Shown here piece after piece: positions 1 through 11,119 of a stretch of 64,000 bases of DNA. The notes beneath the pieces were generated by a model. That model had not been told where the DNA came from. It searched no databases and worked only from the letters and a program-made list of their open reading frames with translations. The stretch spans positions 10,200 to 74,199 of the forward strand of contig QANZ01056593.1 of assembly GCA_003254925.1 (NCBI GenBank), read 5' to 3'. Position 1 is the first letter of the stretch. Every line of letters starts with the position of its first letter. Origin of the DNA: Chamaecrista fasciculata. Its lineage: Eukaryota; Streptophyta; Magnoliopsida; Fabales; Fabaceae. Both the position numbers and the translations under genes were made by a program.

Positions 1-300
1 CGGAGCCGCCGTCAACCGCCGCCGCTGTCGCCGGCCACCTTTGGGGGAGAAAATGGGATGAGAGTGAGAGGGGCAAATTAGGAATTCTACCATAATTCCC
101 TAGGTAGACTTGGATTACATCAGAAATGTGAAGTAAAGAAAAATGGCCTATGTAATGTAAAACCCTTTACATTGTAATCCACTTTACATAGCTTAAATTA
201 CCATACCAAACACATGAAAGTCTCGAAATTCGTGTAGTTTTACAATGTAAAACTCATTTACAGTCTAGCAAACGGAGCCCTAGGCAAGAACAGGAAATAA
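1..300. other. Window edge, GC-rich then ordinary intergenic DNA
   Basis: The first 50 bases are rich in CCG triplets, unlike almost everything else here, and then pass into AT-rich DNA. They could be the end of a neighbouring gene cut by the window edge. No start codon, splice site or recognisable protein can be defended in either strand. Confidence 0.3.
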
Positions 301-554
301 GCGACGCAAACACTATTTGATTTCCATTCACTTTTCTGTCAATTCGCTGTTGTCCGTCAGCTGCCAGATAGAAATAGCCCTTTTAAAAGAAAATTTAATA
401 TTTTTTTTTAATTTTTATATTTAGGATAATTTATAACTAATGAATTTTTTTAGAGAAAAACTATAATTTTGGTGAAGAAAATTTTGACAAGTAGCTCTGT
501 ACTTTATTTAATTTTCAAGAATAGATAGATATTTTAATATAACTAATTAATAAG

Positions 555-1010
555 TGTGTGATTAGTGATGACAATGAGTAGGGTATCCGGTGGTTTTATC
601 ACTATCTTTATTCTTATCCGTTTATCCTATCTAATATCCGTACCCTATCCGTATCCGATAAATTAATATATATATCCGTATCCTATCCAATATCCGGTAT
701 CCGATGGATACCCTAAACATTCGAACTATCCGAAAAAAGTATAAATATATAATAGGGTATCCTATTTAATAAATTAAATATATCGGGTACCCGATATCTA
801 ATACCCACTAACTAAAATAAATAAATACAATAAAATCATGATTTATTTATATTTTAAATTTCTTTTTTAAAATAAATTTTAAATACAAAGTAACTAAAAA
901 ATGATTATATAAAAAAATATAAATATAACTTATTAAGCTTAAATAATTATATATAAGATATTAAATTGAATATGAAATATAAAAATGAAATAAATAATAG
1001 GTTATCGGAT
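555..1010. repeat. Degenerate TATCCG/ATCCGTATCC repeat block
   Basis: Between about 590 and 810 the motif TATCCG or its reverse complement recurs in many imperfect copies, flanked by very AT-rich DNA. The early part reads ATCCG and the later part CGGGTAC/GGGTATCC, so the block is partly self-complementary. This looks like a small transposon-derived fold-back sequence. Ends and target duplication are not clear. Confidence 0.45.
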
Positions 1011-1079
1011 TACTCTACTCCGGAGATCATAATCCTGGGACTATTTTTCCAATCCGTGTATCAAACGCCTCCTCAATCC

Positions 1080-1560
1080 TTTCCAGAATACGGTGAAAGA
1101 ACCTGCAAAGAAAATTATGTACAAAGGCATATCAGCTGCATATAGTTGGCCTTCTTTTGATATTGGGCATTCAGATCAGAAGTTCAACCTTATATCTTAG
1201 CTTCTCTATCTACTTTAGAATGGACCATTGTTATGGTTCAAAGATCAGGGCACTTCAAAGTACTTCAAACTGATTCCTGCATCTTCTAATGGAGTTCTTT
1301 CTTAATGTGACAGATGTATTACAGGCCAACATATATATGCCTATTTTGAGGAAAAAATGAGATCCAATAAAACTACTTGCCAATTCTTAAGAAATCATCT
1401 TGCAAGATTTTGCTTTACTTTAAACCACGGATTAAACAGGAATTTTTATTGGCTCGTAGTTTACACTTATTTCTAATGCAGGATGGCACCTATTTTATGC
1501 TTTTTCACTTGAAGGATTAGCACAAGGAGGCACAGACTTAAAACCTTTCTTGTCAAATTT
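1080..1560 (+). other. Conserved 5' flank of type A genes
   Basis: This segment is repeated in reverse complement at about 46443-46700 and partly at 61680-61810. Shared landmarks are GTGAAAGAACCTGCAAAG, the AAGGCATATCAGCTGCATATAG stretch, and the tract around TGCAAGATTTTGC. In its native position it lies 200-680 bases upstream of a type A ectodomain exon. No protein is encoded. Confidence 0.6.
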
Positions 1561-1638
1561 GTGTGTTGACTAACTGACTTCAAAGTTAGTGTTGTCGTGG
1601 GTCACTTTTAAAGGTTGAAAAGTCCACATGAAGCAGCA

Positions 1639-1660
1639 GGGAAGTTGCAAGGTTCCACCC
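1639..1660 (+). promoter_or_regulatory. Conserved upstream box of the broken type A gene
   Basis: Reads GGGAAGTTGCAA followed by GGTTCCACCC, 104 bases before the ATG at 1764. It is preceded at 1600 by GTCACTTTTAAA. The same pair of motifs sits upstream of most kinase genes in this window, of both subtypes. Its function is inferred only from conservation. Confidence 0.5.
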
Positions 1661-1763
1661 AACACATACTTTGGCAAACAATATTCTATGAATTATGAAG
1701 CCAAGACAACTATGTGGCACATGTAAGCTAGCATCTTCAATTAACTACTCTTTTGATCTTACC

Positions 1764-3668
1764 ATGGCTAGAGTTCGATTCCCACAATTTTGCTTGTTAT
1801 TGCTGCCACTACTGCTCTTTGCAGGTAGTGAAGCCCACCCTGAATGCCAGCAAACAAAGTGTGGTCGTCATGGTCCTACAATTAGATTCCCTTTCTATCT
1901 CAAAGATAAGAAACCTCAGCATTGTGGCTTTCCTGGCTTTCATCTTTCTTGCACAAATGATCATCAAACTGTTCTTGAGCTTCCTGCAAATCCAAATCCA
2001 GCAAGGCTTTATCTGCACAGCATAGACTACAAATCCCAGAACATCATAGTGTCTGACCCCCAAAATTGCCTTGCAGAGAAAATTCTAAGACTTGTTAATT
2101 CATCTTCACCCTCTTCAGCTTTCCGTTTAAACATCTTTAGTAATGTTTCTTTCCTTAGCTGCCCCTCATCTCCATGTGGAATTGATGCTATTGATTCAGA
2201 CAGAGATATTGAATACTCAGACTATATGTTTTGTACGAAGATTTTGGATGTTCAGTTTCCATCTTCAAATCATTCTTTTGATGACTACTTCTATCTGGAC
2301 AGCAAAATCTCCATGGCATGGTCAAATCCAGATTGCACAAAGTGTGAAAAACAAGGGAAGCTATGCGGATTAATGAACAATGCAAGCAGAGACGACCAAT
2401 TAGTTGATTGTTTTCCATATTCAGGTCTGTTTTTTATTTCTTTTCAATAAAATAACATATGGTTGTTCAGTTAAGAAAAGAAAAAGAGAACATTAAGATG
2501 GTGAGACTTCTGAGATCTTGTCCTGCTTTATTTTTTAAACCTGATTTATCATTCCTCAATCTGCATGATACTTTTGAAAGTCAATGAACTTACTGTTTTC
2601 TGTAGCAACTAGCAACTTACATGGAAGATAGAGAGCTGCGTGCCATGTTAAAAGATAAGCACACACAAGGAGGGGTTGAATTGGGTTTAACCACAATGAA
2701 CTGTATATTTAAGATAACATAAACTAAGGTTGATCCAAACGGTTGAGAGACACTCAAAGGACTTATAAGAGATATTTGAATTACAAACACTCAAAGGATA
2801 CAAGGACCAAAGGATTTGTTATATACAGAATCAATCACTTTGTTAGTTTCATAAAAATATAAAAACAATTTCTTTTTTAACTACACTTTAAGAAAACAGA
2901 ATTAATATGAAAAAGAATCCTTCAATATTTTTTAACAGTCATGCTAATTATTGAATTGTTACTTTTACAGGTTCGTCGTCAAAGATCAAATTGGCAGGTG
3001 AGTAGTCTAGTCTGCTTCCAGACAAACATTGTTCTTCCTTTATATCCTTCCTTTGTCTATTTTCATATATGGCTGTGATTTTAAAAATAGAATATCATTA
3101 ATCTGCAGGGATAATCCTAGGCTCGTTCTTTCTCACAATAGTTATCATCACAATCTTTGGCCTCTATAGAAAATACAAGTCAAAGAAAGATTTTGAAATA
3201 AAATTAGAAATTTTTTTGGAAGATTATAGAGCTCTCAAGCCCACCAGGTACTCATATGCTGACATAAAAAAGATCACAAATAAATTCACAGAGGAGCTTG
3301 GTCAAGGAGCATATGGTAAAGTGTTCAAAGGAAAACTCTCCAATGATATCTCTGTTGCTGTGAAGATCCTTAATGATTCTAAAGGTAATGGAGAAGAGTT
3401 CATCAATGAAGTGGGAACAATGGGGGCAATTCACCATGTCAATGTGGTTCGCTTGGTTGGTTTCTGTGCTGATGGCTTCTGGAGAGCCCTGGTTTATGAA
3501 TTCTTACCAAATGGTTCGTTGGAGAAGTTCATATGCTCGCCAGAAAAGAAAACTCGCTTCCTTGGTTGGGATAAATTACAAGATATCGCGCTTGGCATTG
3601 CCCGAGGGATCGAGTATCTACACGAAGGTTGTGAGCAACAAATCCTGCATTTTGACATCAAGCCTCAN

Positions 3669-3701
<33 letters not shown>

Positions 3702-4300
3702 CGTGAGAGAGGAAAATTGAAGAAAATTGAAGAAATTTTTCGGGTCCGCCAACTTCAACCTTTCTCTCTCATCTGATGCGAATCGGTGCACCGATTTTCT
3801 TCGCTGGTGCACCGAATTTGACAAGTAGAAGACACTTTAATCCTTGTTGGTGCACCGTTTCGTAGGAAAAAAATGAAACGGTGCACCGATTCGGAAAAAC
3901 ATCCCCCAACCTACTCACAAAAATAATCAAGATTTCACATTTTTCAAGGCAAACAGTAACATTTTTGTTTTTTTTCAAAACAACAATCACATCCAAACAC
4001 ACTTTTATTATAATCAAATCACACCTTACTTTTTCTAACTTTTTCTTCCATTTATACCCCTATACAATTTATCAATTTCCTTACTTTTTATCCACCTACC
4101 ACAATCATTNCATTCAGTGGCATCCAATAGATAGGCCTTGTATGAAGAGTGTGGTTCAAATGTTAGAAGGAGATGGCACTGCATTATTATCAGTGCCCCC
4201 TAACCCTTTTGCATCTGCTACTCCCAAGAGATCCAATGCCATCAATCCTCAGAGACAGAGACTTAAGCAAGAACTAGAAATAATCCCTGAATTAGAGTGA
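1764..4300 (+). pseudogene. Type A LRK10L-like receptor kinase, catalytic core missing
   Basis: Exon 1 (1764-2424) starts at MARVRFPQF, with a signal peptide of about 24 residues (LLLLPLLLF core) and a GUB_WAK-type ectodomain (CQQTKCG, IRFPFYL). Exon 2 is 2971-2997. Exon 3 begins at 3109 with a membrane span (IILGSFFLTIVIITIF) followed by the kinase: loop GQGAYG, AVK and HFDIKP. Junctions are GT-AG and phase 1. The frame breaks at the N at 3668, and 441 bases of transposon-like DNA follow up to the N at 4110. Coding then resumes at CIQWHPIDRPCM and runs to the stop at 4300. About 145 residues carrying the NILLD, DFG and APE motifs are absent relative to the intact copy at 59018-61375. This is either a real insertion-deletion or an assembly join; as written it cannot make an active kinase. 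Confidence 0.85.
3669..4109 (-). mobile_element. Fragment of a MITE-like element inside the kinase exon
   Basis: The segment begins with a GA dinucleotide run and continues with GGTGCACCGATT repeats. In reverse complement, its right two thirds match 17170-17590 of the element at 17050-18459; shared landmarks are ATGTAATGATTGTGGT, TTGTATAGGGGTA, TTTGCCTTG and TCTTCAATTTTCTTCAATT. Both ends are a single N, so neither the insertion boundaries nor a target duplication can be read. Confidence 0.65.
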
Positions 4301-5258
4301 TTATGTAATGGGTATTTTATCAGTTATATAGTGTAATTTGTCATCATGTTAAGTTTTACTTTATGAAATATATTTTGATAACATCTGTAAATTTGGAATG
4401 AAGTTATTTTTGCAAAGACTATTAGAGATATTTGAGTGTTTTTTTTTTCTTTTCAATAGGTATATTTTGAAATTCTTTGTAATTTTAAATAGATATATTA
4501 AGACAAGAGAAAAAGTAAGGACTTCTGTTAAATTACAAGCTTCCTATGGAAACACTGAATGCTAATTAAAATAACTTATAAATTCATGGTTAAACTAGGT
4601 TGCCAATAAAAGCTAGACACTAGCCTGCAAAGGGCAACCATATATTGACTCGGTTTTGCTGATAAATTTCTTGCATCGTCCTTTTGATTTGTTTCCTTTG
4701 TTTATGTTATGGTTTCCTAACTTTCCTCTCGTTGATTGGTAGATTGGCCACTCTAAAATAAAGTTAGAACCACTAAAATGTTCTTAGGTATACCGCGTAT
4801 AAAAATAGTAGTCAAGATAGATGTATCAAGTTAACAAAATACCACCAAAGTTTGCATGTCCATCGAGTCTTCTTAAAACACTTTGATGAATTTTGATTGG
4901 CTCTTGGGAAGAGAAGAAGTTAAGGAGAAAGGAAGGAAAGAATATTTGAGCATTGATAAATTGTTTAAAATATTTCAGTTTAGGAATATCTTAAATTTAT
5001 TAAAGAGTAGAATAATGGAGGATTAAAAAATATTGATCCTGCAATATTTTCTAATATCTTTTCTTCTCTTTTCTTCTTTAATCTTCAATCTAAACATATC
5101 CTTAATTAGTTTATATATTTTTCTAGAGCATAGTGCATATGTGCACCTAATTTGATTGTTTCTACAAGTTCCATACAATCAAGATTAATTCCAGTCTTCC
5201 ACATTAAAGGCTTACCTTATCATCAGTTATCAGCTTCTCAAGTACCTGGTTCATCACT
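4301..5258. other. 3' flank of the broken type A gene, AT-rich intergenic DNA
   Basis: The first 100 bases (GTGTAATTTGTCATCATGTTAAG) are also found after the type A relic at 11010 and, inverted, beside other type A ends. They are therefore the native 3' flank. The rest is AT-rich with no coding potential. Confidence 0.5.
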
Positions 5259-5274
5259 CTCTATTTCTCCATTT
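5259..5274. repeat. SINE target-site duplication, left copy
   Basis: CTCTATTTCTCCATTT, repeated exactly at 5469-5484. Confidence 0.85.
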
Positions 5275-5468
5275 TTTTTTGTTAGGAAAAATTAGGTGAG
5301 TTGGGTTCCAGGGGCTCACCAAGACCAGAGCATGCCTCCAAGCTCTATGAGCGCTTATAGAGGTACAGATTGCCTACCAACAAGATCCTCACATTGGCAG
5401 CGAGATTCGAACTCACAATCTTGTGGGTTATGAGTTAATTCCTTACCAACTAGGCCAAACATTGTTGG
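5275..5468 (-). mobile_element. SINE retroposon with a 16-bp target-site duplication
   Basis: Read on the minus strand, the element has a tRNA-like head: an A-box-like TGGCCTAGTTGGTAAGG at 5441-5457 and a B-box-like GAGTTCGAATC at 5404-5414. The body is about 190 bases with an A-rich tail (a T run at 5275-5281 on +). It is bounded by perfect 16-base direct repeats CTCTATTTCTCCATTT at 5259-5274 and 5469-5484. These are the hallmarks of a tRNA-derived SINE inserted by target-primed reverse transcription. It lies about 450 bases upstream of the next gene. Confidence 0.85.
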
Positions 5469-5484
5469 CTCTATTTCTCCATTT
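5469..5484. repeat. SINE target-site duplication, right copy
   Basis: CTCTATTTCTCCATTT, identical to 5259-5274. Confidence 0.85.
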
Positions 5485-5783
5485 GATCATGTAAGAGTTG
5501 GAGTTACCTATCCTGTTCAAAGTAATAAAAAAGTAAATAATATTATTAGAAAGAAAAAGTTTGATAAGGTGGCCGACCAGCTAAAAAACTAAAGGAAAAT
5601 TAAAGCAGCACGTATGAAATAATTAAAGTAGATGAATCATTGGACATTAATTGTTGGTACTACTAGTCATATTGCATTTTGTGAAGATAACTCTGACTTT
5701 CCACTATGTATGTCTTGATATCAAAGTATGTGTTGTATAGTCACTTGGAATTGGAAAGACAAAAATGTCCACCAAAAAAATCA

Positions 5784-5820
5784 GGGAAGAAGCTGCAATA
5801 ATATAATTAATGTTGCTCCC
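5784..5820 (+). promoter_or_regulatory. Conserved upstream box, split by an AT-rich insert
   Basis: GGGAAGAAGCTGCAA is followed after 14 AT-rich bases by TTGCTCCC. It ends 94 bases before the ATG at 5915 and is preceded at 5738 by AGTCACTTGGAA. Compared with the other copies, the two half-sites have been pushed apart. Confidence 0.45.
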
Positions 5821-5914
5821 AACGTTCTTTGGCCAATAATCAATATTAATTCTTAGCTAGCAAAGTTCGTTGTTTCCAAAGTTATATTGTTGACCTGTGA
5901 GTTGTGATCAATCG

Positions 5915-8900
5915 ATGGCAGTGATTATTGTTGTGTTATTTGTGATTCTACTCCCAATAAGCTTCAATGGTATTGTGGTTTGCGAGGAATATTGCAGCAC
6001 GTGGTGTGGTGATCTTCAAAACATAAGTTACCCATTCAGAGTGAAGGGTGATCCAGAACACTGTGGAGATCAGAGGTATGAGATAGACTGTGACAACAAG
6101 GTACCAATGGTGTCAGTGTTTTCAGGCAAATATTACGTGAAACACATTGATTACTACTACTACACAATCCGTTTGGTTGATCCTGGCTTTGCACCACTTG
6201 ATGATGATCAACCTAAAAATTGCTCCTCATTAACTACCCCTCTTTATTTCTTGAGCCAAAGTAATTTCAGTTACGAAAATTCTAGTTATGACTACTATTA
6301 TCACTTTGACAATGATGGTTCGGAATATCCGATGGAAGTAGTATACTTGGGATGCAGGGAAGCAGTGAATGATCCTAAGTATGTGAATGTTAGTAGTAGT
6401 AGTAGTAGTGGATGCAACAGCAATATTAATAATATTGATGATGAGGGATCTGCTGCTGCAGCCTATAAATATAACTACGTATATTTTGGGTGGTATAATT
6501 TAGCTGCGAAGGATGTGAGAGTTGGGTGCCAAATGAAGTCTATGGTTTTGATGGATTGGGAGGACTATAGCGATGAAGTAAATAACAATGTGTCATATGC
6601 TGAAATTCACACACGCTTAGCGATCCAGGGATTCACAGTTTCATGGGTTAAAGGTGTTTGTGATTATTACTGCTCCAAAAATGCATTGCATTACCCTTAT
6701 CGCTGCAACAGAATAGGCTCTTCCACCCCAAAGTTTCTATGTGTTACGTATACAATGGATTTCGATTTCTGCGGTAAGCATGATGACACTGTCACCTTCA
6801 AGTCGTGCGGTAAGCCTGTGCCAATATATCCCTATGTATTTACTTTGTCAAATTTTATGCTTTACTACTTGTGTATTAATTACTTATACTCTATACTTCA
6901 TAATTAAACCCTTCCTCCACATATATTTCACAATTTCTTTCCCCATTCCCCTATATCAAACCTTCTTCCACTCAAAAACTTGATTAGGGTATGTATGATT
7001 GTGGTTGATTATGGAGCACTATACAAGAGAAGTTCAACAATAATTTTAGAATAGGCTAAAGTGTAAATTTTGGTTTCATATCTTATATATACTTAGTTCC
7101 CACTTTGGTCCCATATCGTTCTTGGTTGCATTTTTGGTCTCATATCTTTGGGTGAGGTCTCAATTTGGTCTCTTATGTTTTTTTGTTGCAGATTTGGTCT
7201 TATATATTTGGGTTAATTGCAGAATTGGTCTTATATCTTTCAGTCATGTTTAGAAGTGGTCTCATATCTTTACAAAATGATCAACTAATGGTTGATCCTT
7301 TTGCATATAGATGCGACTAATTGTGCAACTTGACTAAAAGATATAGGACCAAAATTGGGACATTTTGCAAAAATATAGAACCAAAACAAAAACAAAAAAA
7401 GATACAGTACCAAATTGGAAACTAAGCAAAAGATATGAGACCAAATTTGCACTTTGGCCTTTAGGATATCTTCTTTTTGTTTTAAAAGTATAAAAGGTCG
7501 AATGCTCATTTTGGTCCATTATCTTTGCCTCAAAATTCATTTTGATCCTTACCTTTCAAAAAGTTCAATTTGATCCATTATCTACGTAACTTGGTTCAAA
7601 ATGATCCTACCATTAAGTTTCGTTTCTCTTTTCAATTTTTTATGACGTGCCACTTTACCTAGCTTCTTTTTCTTTTTTGGCCTGACTTTACCTAACTTCT
7701 CTCTTTCTCTCTTATATATATGTTTCCTTCTCATGCGTGCCATTTTTGTATGGCATGACTTTTTTTTTTTAAATAAAGAACCAAAGAAATGAATAGTTAT
7801 AAATGAACTTTGCAGATCTACAATCTCCAAATTAAAACGTAACCTATTTCATTAAAAAATGCCACGCTTATATAAGAGAGAAATGGACTCGTAAGAGAGA
7901 AGGACATGAGGTCAAGTACCACATCATCAAAAACTAAAAATTGAGACGGAACAACTTACGACAATATCATCTTGAATCAAAATTATATATATAATGGACC
8001 AATTTGAACTTTTTTGAAAAGTAATGGACCAAAATGAACTTTGAGGCAAAGATAATGGACCAAAATGACAAATCAGCCAATTTAAAAAAGAAATTATGAT
8101 ATACTAATTTTTAGAGTCAATTTTATTGTATTTATCCAATCAAAAGTATGCACTCAATTATAATGTCTGTACTCTGTAGTCTCCAGTCACCACAACACCT
8201 GAAAAGTAGTATTTATCTCGTATATACGTCTGGAAGTAAAATTTATTTGCTTGTTGAGATGACTGAACTGACCTTAAAATTTTTTTTTTTCAATAATTTA
8301 GGACTCCGTAGAACTTTACGACGATATGTCCAAGGTAAGTTCGATATCTACTTCAACTTTTTTTTTTTTGGTGGAACTACTTCAACTTTTTATGTTTGCA
8401 GTTGCCCAATATTTTTAAATCTTTATTGCTATTATTATTTAGATAGTTTGTTGTTTTGTAATTAACGATAAAAAGCAAAAATCAAACTTTTATTTATTTT
8501 TTAAAAAAATTACAATAACTGGTCCTTATTGTTGTTATTGTACGTGTAGTTTGTCATCAGTTAGAACAATCATTTGCACAACATATGACTCTCATTAGAA
8601 AGCTGAATAACACATGATTAATGACAAAAGTACTATTTTGTCCTCAAATTTTACATCAACTATCATTTTCATCCTTAATATTTTTTTAGAAGTCAATTAC
8701 GTCTCTAATATTTCACATTTTTGTCAGTTTTATCCTTTACTTTTACTTTAATCAAATATTAACAATAAAATTTACGTGGCTAATGATATATAATGTAAAC
8801 TTGAAAGAAAATGAAACTCAAATATTAATTCAAATTGAAAAACAAGATACAGTCTGTGTTAATTTTTTTAAAGAAGTTAGTTAAATGACAAAATTGACTA

Positions 8901-10469
8901 AAATATAAACTATTGGGGACGAATTGACAACAAAAAAAGATTGGGACGAAATTGATAGTTGATGTAAAATTTGGGGACAAAATTAGTACTTTTGCCTTAA
9001 TTAATTTACTCAATAATCTTGTAAGGAGCAATAATTAGTCAACCTCTGTTTTTATACTAAACTCTTTTCTTAATTGTATAAAGATATATATTTGCAATTA
9101 GATCATACATGCATGTGTGATGTGTAAAAGTAGTTAGAAATTAACATTATATTCATAGGTATATATAGATTTCATATATACTGCTAGATTTTCATAATTT
9201 CATATACTTTGTTTTGCAGCTTTCTCTGAATTTTTTTCACAAATTTTGCCGTCCTATCTACTTAACTACACATATACATCGCCATTTCCGTCAGGATTGG
9301 TGATTGTAGCAATGCTTCATGCCCTAAAAGTAACTCTGGGAGCACCTTTTGTAGTCATTCTTTTGTTCCATAAATGGAGAAAGAGACACCAGTCCATGTA
9401 CGACAATATAGAAGAATTTCTACAAAGTAACAATACTCTAATGCCAATAAGGTATTCCTACAAGGAAATCAAGAACATGACTCATGGTTTCAAGGACAAA
9501 CTTGGCCAAGGTGGCTTTGGAGCTGTTTACAAAGGAAAACTCCAAAGTAAACAATTTGTAGCTGTGAAGATGCTGATGAGTAAGTCTAAAACCGATAATG
9601 GTCAAGATTTTATGAGTGAGGTTGGCACAATTGGAAGGATTCATCATGTCAACATTGTGCGTCTTATAGGGTATTGTGTTGAAGGGACAAAGCGTGCTCT
9701 TGTCTATGAATTCATGTCCAATGGATCTCTTGACAAATACATTTTCTCTAAAGAAGATTCAGCCTTGAGTTTGGACAAGATCTTTGAGATTTCCATTGGA
9801 GTGGCACAAGGGATTGCTTATTTACATGAGGGTTGTGAGATGCGGATTCTTCATTTTGATCTCAAACCTCACAATATTCTTCTTGATGAGAATTTTAAAC
9901 CAAAGATATCCGACTTTGGACTTGCAAAGCTTTATCCAGTGAATGAAAGCATTGTGCCCTTGACTGCAGCAAGAGGAACCATAGGATACATGGCTCCAGA
10001 ATTGTACTACAAAAACATTGGAGGTGTTTCCTACAAAGCTGATGTGTATAGTTTCGGAATGTTGTTGTTGGAAATGGCAGGAAGGAGGAGGAATTTGAAT
10101 TCAAATGCAGAGAATTCAAGCCAAATTTACTTCCCTTCATGGGTTTATCATCAGTTTATTGTTAGAAAAGAGATAGAGATAACAGATACAACTGATGAGG
10201 AAAAGAAACTAGTGAAGAAAATGATCATAGTGGCCTTTTGGTGCATACAAATGAAACCAATCGATCGTCCATCCATGAAGAAAGTGGTAGAGATGCTTGA
10301 AAGTGAAGTTGAGTGTCTACCCACACCTCCTAAACCTTTCATATCTATGGCAGATCTACCGTCAGACAATGCTTTAACCCATATAAGCTCATCAATAAAT
10401 TCACTTGATTCAGATGATTCAGCAAAATCAGAGTTAGAATCAAATAGTCTAATTATTAATACAACTTAG
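5915..10469 (+). CDS. Type B LRK10L-like receptor kinase (725 aa, three exons)
   Basis: Exons are 5915-6809, 8302-8334 and 9220-10469. Both introns are GT-AG and phase 1, and the joined frame is open for 725 codons. Start MAVIIVVLF is chosen because the hydrophobic signal peptide begins there and paralogs share MAV at this point. Residues about 25-295 form the ectodomain: a GUB_WAK module ([22 protein letters not shown]) and a Cys-rich C-terminal part (GVCDYYC). The micro-exon encodes [10 protein letters not shown]. The membrane span lies near residues 335-361. The kinase has loop LGQGGFG (about 404-410), AVK lysine (about 426), [12 protein letters not shown] (about 521) and DFG (about 541), so it is a non-RD Ser/Thr kinase with all catalytic motifs. 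It is probably a plasma-membrane receptor; the ligand is unknown. It is the only intact + strand member. Intron 1 carries two MITE-like elements and intron 2 carries one. Confidence 0.92.
7054..7459. mobile_element. Fold-back MITE in intron 1 with 9-bp target duplication
   Basis: Inverted ends read GGCTAAAGTGTAAATTTTGG and, in complement, GGCCAAAGTGCAAATTTGG. The flanks TTTAGAATA (7045-7053) and TTTAGGATA (7460-7468) match at 8 of 9 bases, as expected for a Mutator-like insertion. The body is built of degenerate units resembling TTTGGTCTCATATCTTT. Relatives occur at 16515-16988 and 39893-40285. No coding capacity. Confidence 0.65.
7496..8078. mobile_element. Fold-back MITE in intron 1 with about 80-bp inverted ends
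   Basis: The left arm (about 7496-7580) and right arm (about 7990-8078) are inverted copies, sharing TCATTTTGGTCCATTATC and TTTGCCTCAAA. The middle has no convincing gene. No clear target duplication was seen. Confidence 0.6.
8623..8996. mobile_element. Fold-back MITE in intron 2
   Basis: The ends are inverted copies: GACAAAAGTACTATTTTGTCC at the left, and GGCAAAAGTACTAATTTTG on the complementary strand at the right. Each is followed by AAATTTTACATCAAC. About 370 bases, non-coding. It ends 220 bases before the kinase exon acceptor. Confidence 0.65.
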
Positions 10470-10925
10470 AATGAAGAGAATGATGCCATTCTAATAATGA
10501 ATTATGGCTACTCATTTGTAACTTTTGTTCTTTCAGAATTGTGTGTTGTGATATAGACCAACAAGCATATAATTCATTGTTTGTAGTTTGTACACATACA
10601 ATGTAGCTATCATTGCCTTTTTTTTTCCGTGCTATTTTATGGTTGTCACTAGTTTTTGGCATGAACGTTTTTCTGGAAATGGGAGGTATCAAATATGGAC
10701 TTGATGAGTTTGTGCTAAGATGAGGTTTAAAGTATTGTTTAATTAAAACCTTAATTAAACATAAATCATAGCTCTTGTATATATGGACTGTGTTTTGCTG
10801 ATAAATTTCTTTCTTCATCATTGATTCCTTTGTTTATGTGTTTTTTCCTGACATGAAGTTAGATCATTGGTACCTAGTGACTACATACTCTAAAGTTAGA
10901 ACCACAAAAATGTTTTAAGGTATAC
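10470..10925. other. 3' flank of the + strand type B gene
   Basis: Contains the downstream sequence typical of type B genes (GTTTGTAGTTTGTACACATA and GGAAATGGGAGGTATCAAATATGG). These are repeated as an orphan copy at 12440-12720 and inverted after the minus-strand genes. No gene seen. Confidence 0.5.
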
Positions 10926-10931
10926 AATTTT

Positions 10932-10997
10932 ATTGCCATCAATCTTCAGAGACAGAGACTGAAGCAAGAACTAGAAATCATCTCTGAATTAGAGTGA
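10932..10997 (+). pseudogene. Relic of a type A gene: last 21 codons and stop
   Basis: The + strand frame reads IAINLQRQRLKQELEIISELE followed by TGA. This matches the C-terminal tail of the type A genes (NAINPQRQRLKQELEIIPELE at 4234-4300). Native type A 3' flank follows, but there is no kinase upstream. It is the remains of a lost type A copy next to the + strand type B gene. Confidence 0.75.
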
Positions 10998-11119
10998 TTC
11001 TATATGGGTTATTATGTGTAACTTGTCATCATGTTAAGTTTTACTTTATCAAGTCATTAAATTATACGTAATAATCAATCCCTCCTAGTTAGAATTCATA
11101 CATATACCACAAAGCATTT

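Noticed and set aside
1753-2025. Alternative 90-codon frame overlapping the type A ectodomain exon
   Set aside because: Out-of-frame shadow of the exon. It is mirrored at 61111-61386 only because the exons are homologous, and it lacks domains or a signal peptide consistent with a real protein.
5897-5914. GTG codon 18 bases upstream as start of the 5915 gene
   Set aside because: Plant nuclear genes rarely initiate at GTG. The ATG at 5915 begins the signal peptide and is shared with the paralogs.
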